From NCBI RefSeq assembly GCF_025145285.1, contig NZ_CP102251.1, forward strand, positions 2,046,001-2,110,000: a DNA stretch of 64,000 bases. The letters are read 5' to 3'. Both the position numbers and the translations under genes were made by a program. Shown piece after piece: positions 33,809-41,546 of this stretch (the first letter of the stretch is position 1; each line of letters begins with the position of its first letter). Source of the DNA: Alistipes onderdonkii (GTDB lineage Bacteria > Bacteroidota > Bacteroidia > Bacteroidales > Rikenellaceae). The notes under the pieces are model-generated. The model was not told the DNA's origin. It saw nothing but the letters and a program-made list of their open reading frames with translations, and did not search any database.

Positions 33809-34702
33809 TCAGGTGCATTTTGTTTTCAGGGCCGACGGCGAACAATGTAAATAACGCTGGCAGAAGCGGTAAAAGGCGAGGTAACTCTTGAATCCGAACA
33901 TGCGGATCAGCCGGTCGTTGTCCCTGATCCCGCTCCGGACTGCATGTTCTATGTCTGCGGCTTTTTGTTTCACCAGCCAGCTGTGGTAGGACTCGCGGAA
34001 CGTGTCGCGGAATTTGCGGATAAAGGAACTTTCACTCATGTGCGCCATCCGCGCCAGTTCGGCGATGCTTTCCGCATGGCGGTAAGAACTCAGCACGAAT
34101 GTCTGGAAATCATCCTTGGGACGGATTACATCGCGGAAGAAACATCTCAGTCTGGCATCTCCGTAGAAGTAGCGCATCATCAAAAAAAGCTCGTGTTCCT
34201 TGACTACATGGTAACAGGGTAGGTACATCCCGACGGGATCAAGGGCGGGCCCCATCCCCTCGAAGAATGCCAGAATCTCGGGTACGACCTGCAATACGGG
34301 CGAACCTGCTGCATCCGCAGAATCTATCGTCGCCATGCTGGCCAGTATGTCGTTGTTGCATAGTATCATCCGATTGTTGAAATCGAGAGTGATCACATCG
34401 CTTTCCCGGAGCGCCGATACTGCAATCTCCCTCTTCCGGGCTAAAAAGATGCACTGGCGATCCAGAAGATAATGGCTGCCGCTCCTGCCGATGCGTACAT
34501 GTAGATGCCCCGACAGCAGGAAAAGAATGCGGTGCGAACGGTAGTCGGCCTGTGGCAGCAGTTGTGCTTCAGGGAGTAGCGTACGAGTGAATTTTGCAAC
34601 GGAATGGTCTTTTGCGGCGGAACAGGTCATGCAACCGGCCGGGCAGTTGGTCGCATGGAATGTTCCCCATACGGGATCGGTGGTTTTTACGGACTGTTTC
34701 AT
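33809..34702 (-). CDS. AraC-family transcriptional regulator inside the invertible segment
   Basis: 297 residues. The N-terminal part (about 40-130) is cupin-like (HRILFLLSGHLHVRIGRSGS, then IFLARKREIAVSALRESDVITLDF) and contains a small Cys cluster near the start (CPAGCMTC). The C-terminal 90 residues carry the two helix-turn-helix motifs: SIAELARMAHMSESSFIRKF and NDRLIRMFGFKSYLAFYRFC. Cluster position between invertase and fimbrial operon, and divergent direction relative to the operon, suggest it controls the fimbriae. In the present orientation it reads towards the recombinase; inverted, its 3' end would face the operon. Confidence 0.88.
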   Translation of the reverse strand: MKQSVKTTDPVWGTFHATNCPAGCMTCSAAKDHSVAKFTRTLLPEAQLLPQADYRSHRILFLLSGHLHVRIGRSGSHYLLDRQCIFLARKREIAVSALRESDVITLDFNNRMILCNNDILASMATIDSADAAGSPVLQVVPEILAFFEGMGPALDPVGMYLPCYHVVKEHELFLMMRYFYGDARLRCFFRDVIRPKDDFQTFVLSSYRHAESIAELARMAHMSESSFIRKFRDTFRESYHSWLVKQKAADIEHAVRSGIRDNDRLIRMFGFKSYLAFYRFCQRYLHCSPSALKTKCT

Positions 34703-34730
34703 CGTATATTCTCTTTGTGTGGCTATTATA

Positions 34731-34822
34731 TGCTTGCAATACAGTTGCTTGTATTTTAAGTTTCACAGTTTTACAAATCGAATCTGCTGGTTAAACATTT
34801 CTTCCGTGCATGTGCTTGCAAT
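34731..34822 (+). promoter_or_regulatory. Direct repeats, candidate AraC-protein binding sites
   Basis: TGCTTGCAAT occurs exactly at 34731-34740 and 34813-34822, the second copy covering the TTG of the -33 element, and a partial copy (TTGCTTGTA) lies at 34744-34752. Direct-repeat half-sites with one covering the -35 region are typical for AraC-type activators. Confidence 0.5.
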
Positions 34823-34844
34823 GTCTTAAATACCAGTATGTTTG
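34816..34844 (+). promoter_or_regulatory. Predicted promoter of fimbrial operon 2, inside segment C
   Basis: TTG (34816-34818), 18-nt spacer, TATGTTTG (34837-34844). It points out of the invertible segment towards the fimbrial genes, so the sequenced orientation is predicted ON. Confidence 0.6.
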
Positions 34845-34863
34845 TCCTGTTGACGAATGTGCG

Positions 34864-34882
34864 CAGTCTTTTTGGAAAAGAC
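34864..34882 (-). repeat. Right inverted repeat of segment C
   Basis: Exact inverse of 33632-33650. Lies about 13 bp downstream of the predicted transcription start towards the fimbrial operon, so it would be part of the leader. Confidence 0.87.
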
Positions 34883-35060
34883 TGTCACTTATCGAAGCGT
34901 TTTTCCTGTAATTATCTTTCTGTAATCCAGTCGCTTGTTTTTGTTTTGCTTTCCGCGCCGGGACGGAGATATATGACGGGCAGCCACTCCTGTTCCGGCG
35001 CTGTTAATGGGGAGTTGTTATATAATCGTGATTTTCGGATCGAGATAATAGCAAAGGAAT

Positions 35061-35636
35061 ATGAGAAGAACCATACTTATCTTTTTTCTTGCCATCTGTT
35101 GGGCCGGGGGCCGTGCATGGGCACAGGATATCGGTGTTAAGACCAACATCCTCTATTGGGCGACATCAACCCCGAACCTCGGTTTCGAGTTCGGTCTTGG
35201 CAAACGCACCACGCTCGACCTTGCGGGTGGTTACAATCCCTGGACGCTCGACCGGGAGGCGAACCGGAAGATCCGGCACTGGATGGTGATGCCGGAGTTC
35301 CGCTACTGGTTATGCGAGCGTTTCAACGGCCATTTCTTCGGGGTGCATTCGGGCTATGCCTTTTACAACCTGAGCGGGGTTCGCATTCCGTTCCGGGGCA
35401 AGTCCACCAAAGACCACCGTTATCAGGGCTGGGCGACCGGCCTGGGCCTCTCCTATGGTTATAACTGGATACTTGGCAAACGGTGGAACCTCGAGGCGAC
35501 GCTGGGCTTCGGTTACGTCTATACGAACTACGATAAGTACGACTGTGCGACCTGCGGCAAATTCAGGGGCAGTCAGGACAAGCACTACTTCGGCCCGACC
35601 AAGGCGGGTATCTCCATTATTTATATGATCAAATAG
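35061..35636 (+). CDS. DUF3575 outer-membrane protein, first gene of fimbrial operon 2
   Basis: 191 residues. Signal peptide MRRTILIFFLAICWAGGRAWAQ, then a DUF3575 domain over the whole mature protein (IGVKTNILYWATSTPNLGFEFGLG; MVMPEFRYWLCERFNGHFFGVH; GLGLSYGYNWILGKRWNLEATLGFGYVY), alternating aromatic strands that suggest an eight-stranded barrel. It corresponds to the C-terminal domain of the fused protein at 13039-14334 of locus 1. A modest AAAGGA-type ribosome-binding sequence precedes the ATG. Next gene begins 11 bp later. Confidence 0.85.
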   Translation: MRRTILIFFLAICWAGGRAWAQDIGVKTNILYWATSTPNLGFEFGLGKRTTLDLAGGYNPWTLDREANRKIRHWMVMPEFRYWLCERFNGHFFGVHSGYAFYNLSGVRIPFRGKSTKDHRYQGWATGLGLSYGYNWILGKRWNLEATLGFGYVYTNYDKYDCATCGKFRGSQDKHYFGPTKAGISIIYMIK

Positions 35637-35647
35637 CGCATCAGGGT

Positions 35648-36916
35648 ATGAAAAAGACAGCCTCACTTATATTCATCCTCGCATTGCCGGTTTCGTTGAC
35701 CGCCCAGGTCGATATTGCCGGCGAGTCCGTGAAACGGGTAAAACACAGCGTCGAGGTGGCGTTCGATATTCACACGACACCGAAAACCTTGAAAAATCGC
35801 TACAAGATGGTGCTGACACCCTATCTCTGCAACGGTGCCGACACCGTATGGCTGCCGCAGGCGGAAATCTACGGTAAGATCCGTTATAAGAGGGAGCGGC
35901 AGGAGCAGGCGCTGTCCGGGAACCGCACGTGGAGCCTCGCTCCGAACCAGATACTGGAAGGCGGGAGTTGCGCCTATGCGGCAGCCGTTCCCTATGAGAA
36001 GTGGATGCGCACGGCGTCGCTGGGCATCAAACGCCGGATGGTCGGCTGTGCCTGCGACTGCCATGACGGTGACCAGACCCTGCTGGCGGATGTTCCGGTC
36101 TATACACCGCCCGTTCCCGCCGTTGCGGAGATCGCCGCCGATCCGGCTCGGTTCGAGGTTGTGGAGGCACACAGGCGCTGGGCTTTCGACCGCAATGAGA
36201 TCCGGGTTTTCTTTCCGGTGGCGGATACCGAACTTTATCCCGATAAATTTGGCAACCAGGCTACGCTGGATAAGATCGTCGAAGGCATCCGCAAGATCGG
36301 CAGTACGGAAAAACTGCGTCTGGGAGGGGTGGAAATCACGGGTTTCGCGTCTCCCGAAGGCGCCCTCGCACTCAATACCCGGTTGGGCGGCGAGCGTGCC
36401 CGAGCCCTCAAAACCTATATTGCAAAGGCAGTCCCGGAGTTGTGCGATGCGGATTTCCAACTGATAAACGGTGTCGAGAACTGGGATGACCTGCGCCGTA
36501 TGGTCGCTGCTTCGGATATGGAATGCCGTGACGAAGTGCTGGCAGTGTTGGACAACGATGCCGGGAACGACCGGAAGGTTGCCCTTCAGAGGCTGGCAGG
36601 CGGTAAGCCTTATCGCTATATGCTGAAAAACTTTTACCCCGAACTGCGCAATGCCTGCTATGTGGCCGTCTATTACGATGTGTTGAACGATGTCGCGGCC
36701 GATGCGATCAACGTCGCTAACACGCAGATCCGCGCCGGGAAATACGCCGAGGCACTGGAACTCCTGCGCGAATACGGTGACGATCCCCGTGCCTGGAACC
36801 CGATCGGTGTTTGCCACATGATGCTCGAAGAGGAGGACGAAGCTGTCCGGTGGTTCGAAAAGGCCGTCGCTGCGGGGTGCGTAGAAGCGCGGAAAAACAT
36901 GGAACAGATAAGATAA
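35648..36916 (+). CDS. DUF3868 / OmpA-like / TPR fimbrial assembly protein
   Basis: 422 residues. Signal peptide (MKKTASLIFILALPVSLTA), an N-terminal DUF3868 domain (about 20-160: VEVAFDIHTTPKTLKNRYKM, LTPYLCNGADTVWLP), an OmpA-like module (about 180-345: NEIRVFFPVADTELYPDKFG; VEITGFASPEGALALNTRLG) and a C-terminal TPR-like part (QIRAGKYAEALELLREYGDD; DEAVRWFEKAVAAGC). The OmpA-like part is clearly related to the N-terminal domain of the locus 1 protein. Contains a cluster of Cys (GCACDCHDGDQ). Likely peptidoglycan-associated assembly or anchoring factor of the fimbria. Confidence 0.82.
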   Translation: MKKTASLIFILALPVSLTAQVDIAGESVKRVKHSVEVAFDIHTTPKTLKNRYKMVLTPYLCNGADTVWLPQAEIYGKIRYKRERQEQALSGNRTWSLAPNQILEGGSCAYAAAVPYEKWMRTASLGIKRRMVGCACDCHDGDQTLLADVPVYTPPVPAVAEIAADPARFEVVEAHRRWAFDRNEIRVFFPVADTELYPDKFGNQATLDKIVEGIRKIGSTEKLRLGGVEITGFASPEGALALNTRLGGERARALKTYIAKAVPELCDADFQLINGVENWDDLRRMVAASDMECRDEVLAVLDNDAGNDRKVALQRLAGGKPYRYMLKNFYPELRNACYVAVYYDVLNDVAADAINVANTQIRAGKYAEALELLREYGDDPRAWNPIGVCHMMLEEEDEAVRWFEKAVAAGCVEARKNMEQIR

Positions 36917-36965
36917 CGATACGAACAAGTCACTTCATTTCATTCTCACTAAATTCTTCAATTCT

Positions 36966-38123
36966 ATGAAATTTTCTAACTTGATTCTTGCAGCTTCAAT
37001 AGTTGCGATGACTTTCGCTTCCTGCAACAAGGAAGATGAAGCCGGCACGGGAGACAACTCGCTCAAGAGCGTGACCATTTCGCTGGCCAACGTATTGTCG
37101 GGCACCCGTTCCGCCATACCTGACGGCGAGGGGGATCTGTCCGAAACCGAAATCAACCTGATCAACTATCAGGTATTCTTTTCCGATGGCACCAACCTCT
37201 ATCGCGGGAAAAAAGCCGACGACCCGCAGACTGACGCACAGAATTTCTTTGTGGTCGGGGGCGATGTGGGCTTGGAACAATCTTTCCATTTCCTGCCTGC
37301 AGGTGTAAACAAGGTAATCGTTATCGGCAATGTTCGGGGTGATGACGGACAGGTGATTAAGACCGGTACGACGGGATTGACGGCTGCTGCCGAAGCCGAC
37401 CTTGCCGAGCAGTTGGCAATCGACGGGCAGCAGGATGTGGACGAACTCACGCTATACGGCGAATCCGAGGCTTTGACTCTGTCCGCCCAGCATGCAGACC
37501 ATTCGAACCCTGTTTATGAAGCCACGGTGAATATCGAACCCCTCGTCGCACGTGTCGAGGTGACAGGCATCGAATGTAACTTCGGGGACAGCCCGATTTA
37601 CAGCGCGATCAAACTCCAGAAATTCGCGATCAACAATTACTACGCCCAGGCCGAGTTGACCGAAGGTACGATGTCGAAGTTGAAGAAAGCCAAAACTGAC
37701 GAAACAGAGATATTCGACCATTTTGCAACCCTTACGGGAGATCAGTGGTACTATGAAAACCTGAACGGGGCCCTGCTGACACCGGCTGCGAACAAAAACG
37801 AAAAGAAATCTTACTACCATTTCTTCACGGCCGGGAGTGAGCTTGTCGATGCTGTCACGTCGGATGGCTATCCCCAGTTGCTCATGCAGGCTACCGGCCA
37901 TGCCGATGCCTCCGGCAATGATGCCGGCACTCCGCTGTACCTGGCGACCAAAGCACTCAAGAATGCGAGCGGGAACCTTACGAAGTTCGAACGCGGCCAT
38001 ATTTACCGGGTGAATTTCATATTCAACGACAGTGATTTCGAACAGCCTGACAAATGTATTGATGTTACCGTAAAGGTGGCCAAGTGGACGGTACATGCCG
38101 ACCTCACGCCCGTATTCAACTGA
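36966..38123 (+). CDS. FimA/Mfa1-type major fimbrillin of locus 2
   Basis: 385 residues. Lipoprotein signal with FASC (Cys20), then VTISLANVLSGTRSAIPDG with Arg48 in TRS, almost the same place as the Arg of Porphyromonas gingivalis Mfa1 (about residue 49) after which the Arg-gingipain removes the first strand. The body has FimA-type patterns (SFHFLPAGVNKVIVIGNV; NIEPLVARVEVTGIE) and the C-terminal donor strand CIDVTVKVAKWTVHADLTPVF. Therefore the shaft subunit. Length is intermediate between FimA and Mfa1. This is a different fimbrillin type from the two Mfa-like proteins of locus 1. Confidence 0.88.
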   Translation: MKFSNLILAASIVAMTFASCNKEDEAGTGDNSLKSVTISLANVLSGTRSAIPDGEGDLSETEINLINYQVFFSDGTNLYRGKKADDPQTDAQNFFVVGGDVGLEQSFHFLPAGVNKVIVIGNVRGDDGQVIKTGTTGLTAAAEADLAEQLAIDGQQDVDELTLYGESEALTLSAQHADHSNPVYEATVNIEPLVARVEVTGIECNFGDSPIYSAIKLQKFAINNYYAQAELTEGTMSKLKKAKTDETEIFDHFATLTGDQWYYENLNGALLTPAANKNEKKSYYHFFTAGSELVDAVTSDGYPQLLMQATGHADASGNDAGTPLYLATKALKNASGNLTKFERGHIYRVNFIFNDSDFEQPDKCIDVTVKVAKWTVHADLTPVFN

Positions 38124-38200
38124 TTTATCCTTATTCCGCAGGCGGGATCGACCGGCTCTCCGGCTCCGCCTGCGTTTTTACAACACAAACCGACAGACTT

Positions 38201-39106
38201 ATGAGAACAACGAATATCGCCGGGTGCCTGTTGCTTTTCGCAGGGCTTTGCGCGTCGTGTATCCGCGAAGATCTGGGCGATTGCCATAATACCGATAAGC
38301 TGGTGCTGAGCTATAAAGGCGACGGTTCGGCCGAGATTTTCGGGTCGAAAATCTGCCGTGTCGAGATGTATGTCTTCGATGCGGACAACGACTGCGTCGG
38401 CTCCGGGGTCTTGTCGGAAGAAGAGGTCGCAAACCGTACGGCCGTGCTGCCGCCGCTCGATCCGGGCGATTACCGGATCGTTTGTTTAGCTAATACGCAC
38501 CATACGGAAGTCGACAATCTGGACTGTCGCCGGTTCGACCAGATGAGGTTCGCCGCCGGGGATTACCTTGCAGGAAAGGTGGTCGCCGGCAACGATTCGC
38601 TCTATTACGCTTCCGCATCCTATACGGCTGAGCCGTACGATGCCGGGCGGGAAGACCGGACGCAGGTCGTCGGTTTTGCCAGTTCGCACTATAAGGTGTC
38701 GGTCGAGGTCGCCGGTGTGCCAGCCACCGGGCAGCGTGCAGACGGGACGCTCGTATTGGAACTCTGCAACGTGTCGCCCTGTACCGATTTCGAGAACCGC
38801 GCCTGCGGAGAAGCGACCACCTATCGTCTTGAAAGCAAATACGACGTCGGCAGGGCTTTGCTGACCGCCCGTGCCAACATTATGCGCCATAAAAACCACG
38901 AGGACGTGGCGCTTTGCGTGCGGCCCGCTTCGGGCGGTGAGCCGTTGGCCGAGGTCAACTTTGCCGAATTCCTCGCGATGCACGAGGATGTCATCGACTG
39001 CACCAGGCAAGAGGTGCTGATCCCGATCCGCATCGAGTTCAAGTCGGGGAGCGTGTCGATTACCGTTCCCGAATGGTATGTCGATGAAGTGAAACCTGAA
39101 TTTTAA
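38201..39106 (+). CDS. FimB/Mfa2-type fimbrial anchor lipoprotein
   Basis: 301 residues from the ATG at 38201 (the frame is open to 38084), which begins the lipoprotein signal MRTTNIAGCLLLFAGLCASC. The mature start IREDLGDC and the pattern EMYVFDADNDCVGSGVLSEEEV followed by LPPLDPGDYRIVCLAN are typical for the Mfa2/FimB anchor family, which keeps the fibre base in the outer membrane and ends its growth. Rich in Cys (CNVSPCTDFENRAC, CRRFD, LCVRP), suggesting disulfides. Second gene after the shaft fimbrillin would be expected for an anchor. Confidence 0.85.
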   Translation: MRTTNIAGCLLLFAGLCASCIREDLGDCHNTDKLVLSYKGDGSAEIFGSKICRVEMYVFDADNDCVGSGVLSEEEVANRTAVLPPLDPGDYRIVCLANTHHTEVDNLDCRRFDQMRFAAGDYLAGKVVAGNDSLYYASASYTAEPYDAGREDRTQVVGFASSHYKVSVEVAGVPATGQRADGTLVLELCNVSPCTDFENRACGEATTYRLESKYDVGRALLTARANIMRHKNHEDVALCVRPASGGEPLAEVNFAEFLAMHEDVIDCTRQEVLIPIRIEFKSGSVSITVPEWYVDEVKPEF

Positions 39107-39117
39107 GGTATCGAGCC

Positions 39118-41535
39118 ATGAGAAGAAGAACCTGCATATCGTTTTTCGTCCTGAGCGTCCTGTCCGCAGCGCTTTGCATTTCGTCGTGCGACAGGATGGA
39201 ACTGATGCCGCAAAGGTCGCAGTCGGACGAAGGAAAAACGGTCACCCTGCGCGTGATTGTGCCCGAACCTGTCGTCGTGGATCCCATGACCCGTGCCGGC
39301 GCCGGCGATTTCGACAAGATCCGCGATCTGAACATCGTCGCCGCAGATGGCGGAAGCGACGATTCCGCACTGTTCGAGGTCTATTATGCCGACGGATCGC
39401 AGAACGGAGATCCGGCCGTCGAGATGGAAGAGGGAAAGGATATAACGATCCACTTTTCCGAAGAGTTTACGGGTCGGTATGGGCTGACCCGAAAAAAATT
39501 TTATATCGTCGCCAATTACGGCCGAAAGATCGACAAGGCTGCGGTGACTACCGTCGGGCTTCTGAAAGCTCTGAAACAGGAATCATCCGAGGGTTTCCCC
39601 GGCATTCCTGTCAATGGTTGTATGATGTTTGCCGAAGCCGGGCATGCCGGAACCCATACCCATCCGGATACCGGACAGACGGGGTTGTCCCTCTCCGCCG
39701 AACTGCGGCGTACGGTAGCCATGATTACGGTAGGTATCGACGGGTCGAGGTTGGCCGCGGGTGTTTCCATCGTCCCGCGCAGGATCAGCCTGCACAGGGT
39801 GCCGGTGCAGTGCTATCTTGGCATGGCGAACAAACCCTATGAAGACGAAACCCTCGGCATCGAGGAAATCGGCGAGCAGAAGGGCGACGGCGGCGAGCTG
39901 AACTGGCCGATGGTCGTGGGGGACGCAACGCTCTCTTCTGACCAGGGGCAGGCTCCGTCGTGGGCAGCCTCGGCAGAGACTTACGCCGGCGGGCATTACG
40001 CCGGCGATGACGAGAGCCTCGATGTTTCCGACCGAACCATCGCCCCGCTTTTCATGTTCGAAAATGACCATGGAGGCGATGCTTTCGGCCACGAGGATGG
40101 TATCCGTGATCCACGCCTCAAACGTCCATCTGCGTGCCGGATGGCGGGTGAATGGGGCAACCTGCTCGAGGATCGGTCTACTGCGACCTGCTCCTATCTC
40201 GAAGTCGAGGCGTTGTATTTGCGCCGGAATACCGATGGTACAACCCGATACGGGGGAACCGTCAGGTTCCGCTTCTTCTTGGGGGACGATGTCTCCCGGA
40301 ACTTCGACGTGCTGCGCGACCACTATTATAAGGTCACCTTGCAGCTCGAAGGCAATGCCGTCACGGAAGGCGGCCAGGTCGATGAAAACGGGGATCTGAC
40401 GGTGGATGGCTCCCAGGTTACGTGGCGCGTGGAAAGCGACCTGAGGAACGTCGTGATCGAGACCGGCGACATTATCGTAGGCGGTTCCGGCGAGTATTAT
40501 CCCATCGACATCTCGGGGTTGGAGAGTCCCCGTATCTACGTGAAGACGGAAAATTCGTCTGCTGGAACTACAATGTTTGTCCACTATTTCAATGATGCGG
40601 GCGACGGTTCGGGCACCTGGGGTTCATTGGGTGGATGGCCTGCCGAAACACAGGTGTCCAAAACCGATGACGGCAGAACTGTTTTGTGGATATTTATCAG
40701 TCCATGGGATCCGAACCTGGAGGATATCTATGGTGACCAAGGGTTTAAGGACGGTATACGGAGTGTAGACGTGGTGCTAATGGACGATGACGGATCTAAC
40801 GCAAAAGAACTCACTCGTTTTAAGATAGTGCAATACCAACCCATCCGGTACGAGGCATACGGAGACTATATCGTAAAAGAATACGGTCATCAACCGATAA
40901 CGATGTATATCGACCGGGTGGATCGTGAGGCGATGCCGTGGGGGTTCGACGGAGAGGAATTGGATTATAACGCCAATAACGGCTATGCCAATACGTACCA
41001 TCTTATCAGCGAAGGGCCGTTCGATCCCGACATATACCCCGGGCACGGAGGGAACCACCGGGACGTTGCCGTGAAATACCTTCCCTGGGGTAAACAGCAC
41101 GGTGGCAGCGCATTGATTTATGCAACGACATTGTGGTACTTGCCGACTTATTTTCAATCTCCTTCGGGCACGATCAACGACCTGCTTAATAATAAGACCT
41201 TCCCCGACCATAATTCAGATCCGGGAGCGAACGGAACCGACTTGCATTGGGCCGTTCCGAGCATTATGGGCTGGCAGGTCATAGAGAAAGCCTCGATTGC
41301 CGGGGATTTGGATCCGAACCACCCGGTACTGCCCTACATGCAGTACTGGACTTCGAATGCTGTGGTTGCCGATCCGGATGCGGGCGGTGACGGCACCGGG
41401 ACGAAAGACAGCTATACCTACCAGTTCGGCCGGGGATTGCACAGTTTGACGGAGCTCGATACCTATCCGGCCGATCTGAGACAGGATCGTGCAGTGGCCA
41501 TGCGCTTCCGGTTGGTCGCTATCCAGGATAACTAA
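39118..41535 (+). CDS. Large DUF4906-type fimbrial adhesin, predicted tip protein of locus 2
   Basis: 805 residues. Lipoprotein signal (SAALCISSC), then a fimbrillin-like domain (TVTLRVIVPEPVVVDPMTRAG with TRA trimming-type site; LNIVAADGGSDDSALFEVYY), a middle DUF4906-type part with FRFFLGDDVSRNFDVLRDHYYKVTL and TWRVESDLRNVVIE, and a C-terminal domain of about 300 residues without recognised family (ALIYATTLWYLP; LHWAVPSIMGWQVIEKASIAG), probably the binding head. Six or more Cys are present in the mature protein. Starts 11 bp after the anchor gene. Binding target unknown. Confidence 0.8.
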   Translation: MRRRTCISFFVLSVLSAALCISSCDRMELMPQRSQSDEGKTVTLRVIVPEPVVVDPMTRAGAGDFDKIRDLNIVAADGGSDDSALFEVYYADGSQNGDPAVEMEEGKDITIHFSEEFTGRYGLTRKKFYIVANYGRKIDKAAVTTVGLLKALKQESSEGFPGIPVNGCMMFAEAGHAGTHTHPDTGQTGLSLSAELRRTVAMITVGIDGSRLAAGVSIVPRRISLHRVPVQCYLGMANKPYEDETLGIEEIGEQKGDGGELNWPMVVGDATLSSDQGQAPSWAASAETYAGGHYAGDDESLDVSDRTIAPLFMFENDHGGDAFGHEDGIRDPRLKRPSACRMAGEWGNLLEDRSTATCSYLEVEALYLRRNTDGTTRYGGTVRFRFFLGDDVSRNFDVLRDHYYKVTLQLEGNAVTEGGQVDENGDLTVDGSQVTWRVESDLRNVVIETGDIIVGGSGEYYPIDISGLESPRIYVKTENSSAGTTMFVHYFNDAGDGSGTWGSLGGWPAETQVSKTDDGRTVLWIFISPWDPNLEDIYGDQGFKDGIRSVDVVLMDDDGSNAKELTRFKIVQYQPIRYEAYGDYIVKEYGHQPITMYIDRVDREAMPWGFDGEELDYNANNGYANTYHLISEGPFDPDIYPGHGGNHRDVAVKYLPWGKQHGGSALIYATTLWYLPTYFQSPSGTINDLLNNKTFPDHNSDPGANGTDLHWAVPSIMGWQVIEKASIAGDLDPNHPVLPYMQYWTSNAVVADPDAGGDGTGTKDSYTYQFGRGLHSLTELDTYPADLRQDRAVAMRFRLVAIQDN

Positions 41536-41546
41536 GGTGTGTGGCG

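Larger units (their letters stand above)
33632..34882. promoter_or_regulatory. Predicted invertible segment C carrying an AraC-family gene
   Basis: Bounded by 19-bp perfect inverted repeats (33632-33650 and 34864-34882), 1,251 bp in total. Each site has arms GTCTTT and AAAGAC around the asymmetric core TCCAA (TTGGA on the right), the same 6-5-6 design as the sites of locus 1. Inside are a complete AraC-type gene and outward promoter elements at both ends. A tyrosine recombinase lies immediately left and the fimbrial operon starts 178 bp to the right. Inversion is inferred, not shown. Confidence 0.78.
34703..35060. other. Divergent control region of araC and fimbrial operon 2
   Basis: 358 bp. 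It holds a 10-bp direct repeat (34731-34740 and 34813-34822), the predicted rightward promoter (34816-34844), the right inverted repeat of segment C (34864-34882) and a leader of about 180 nt in fixed DNA. No gene seen. Confidence 0.6.
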
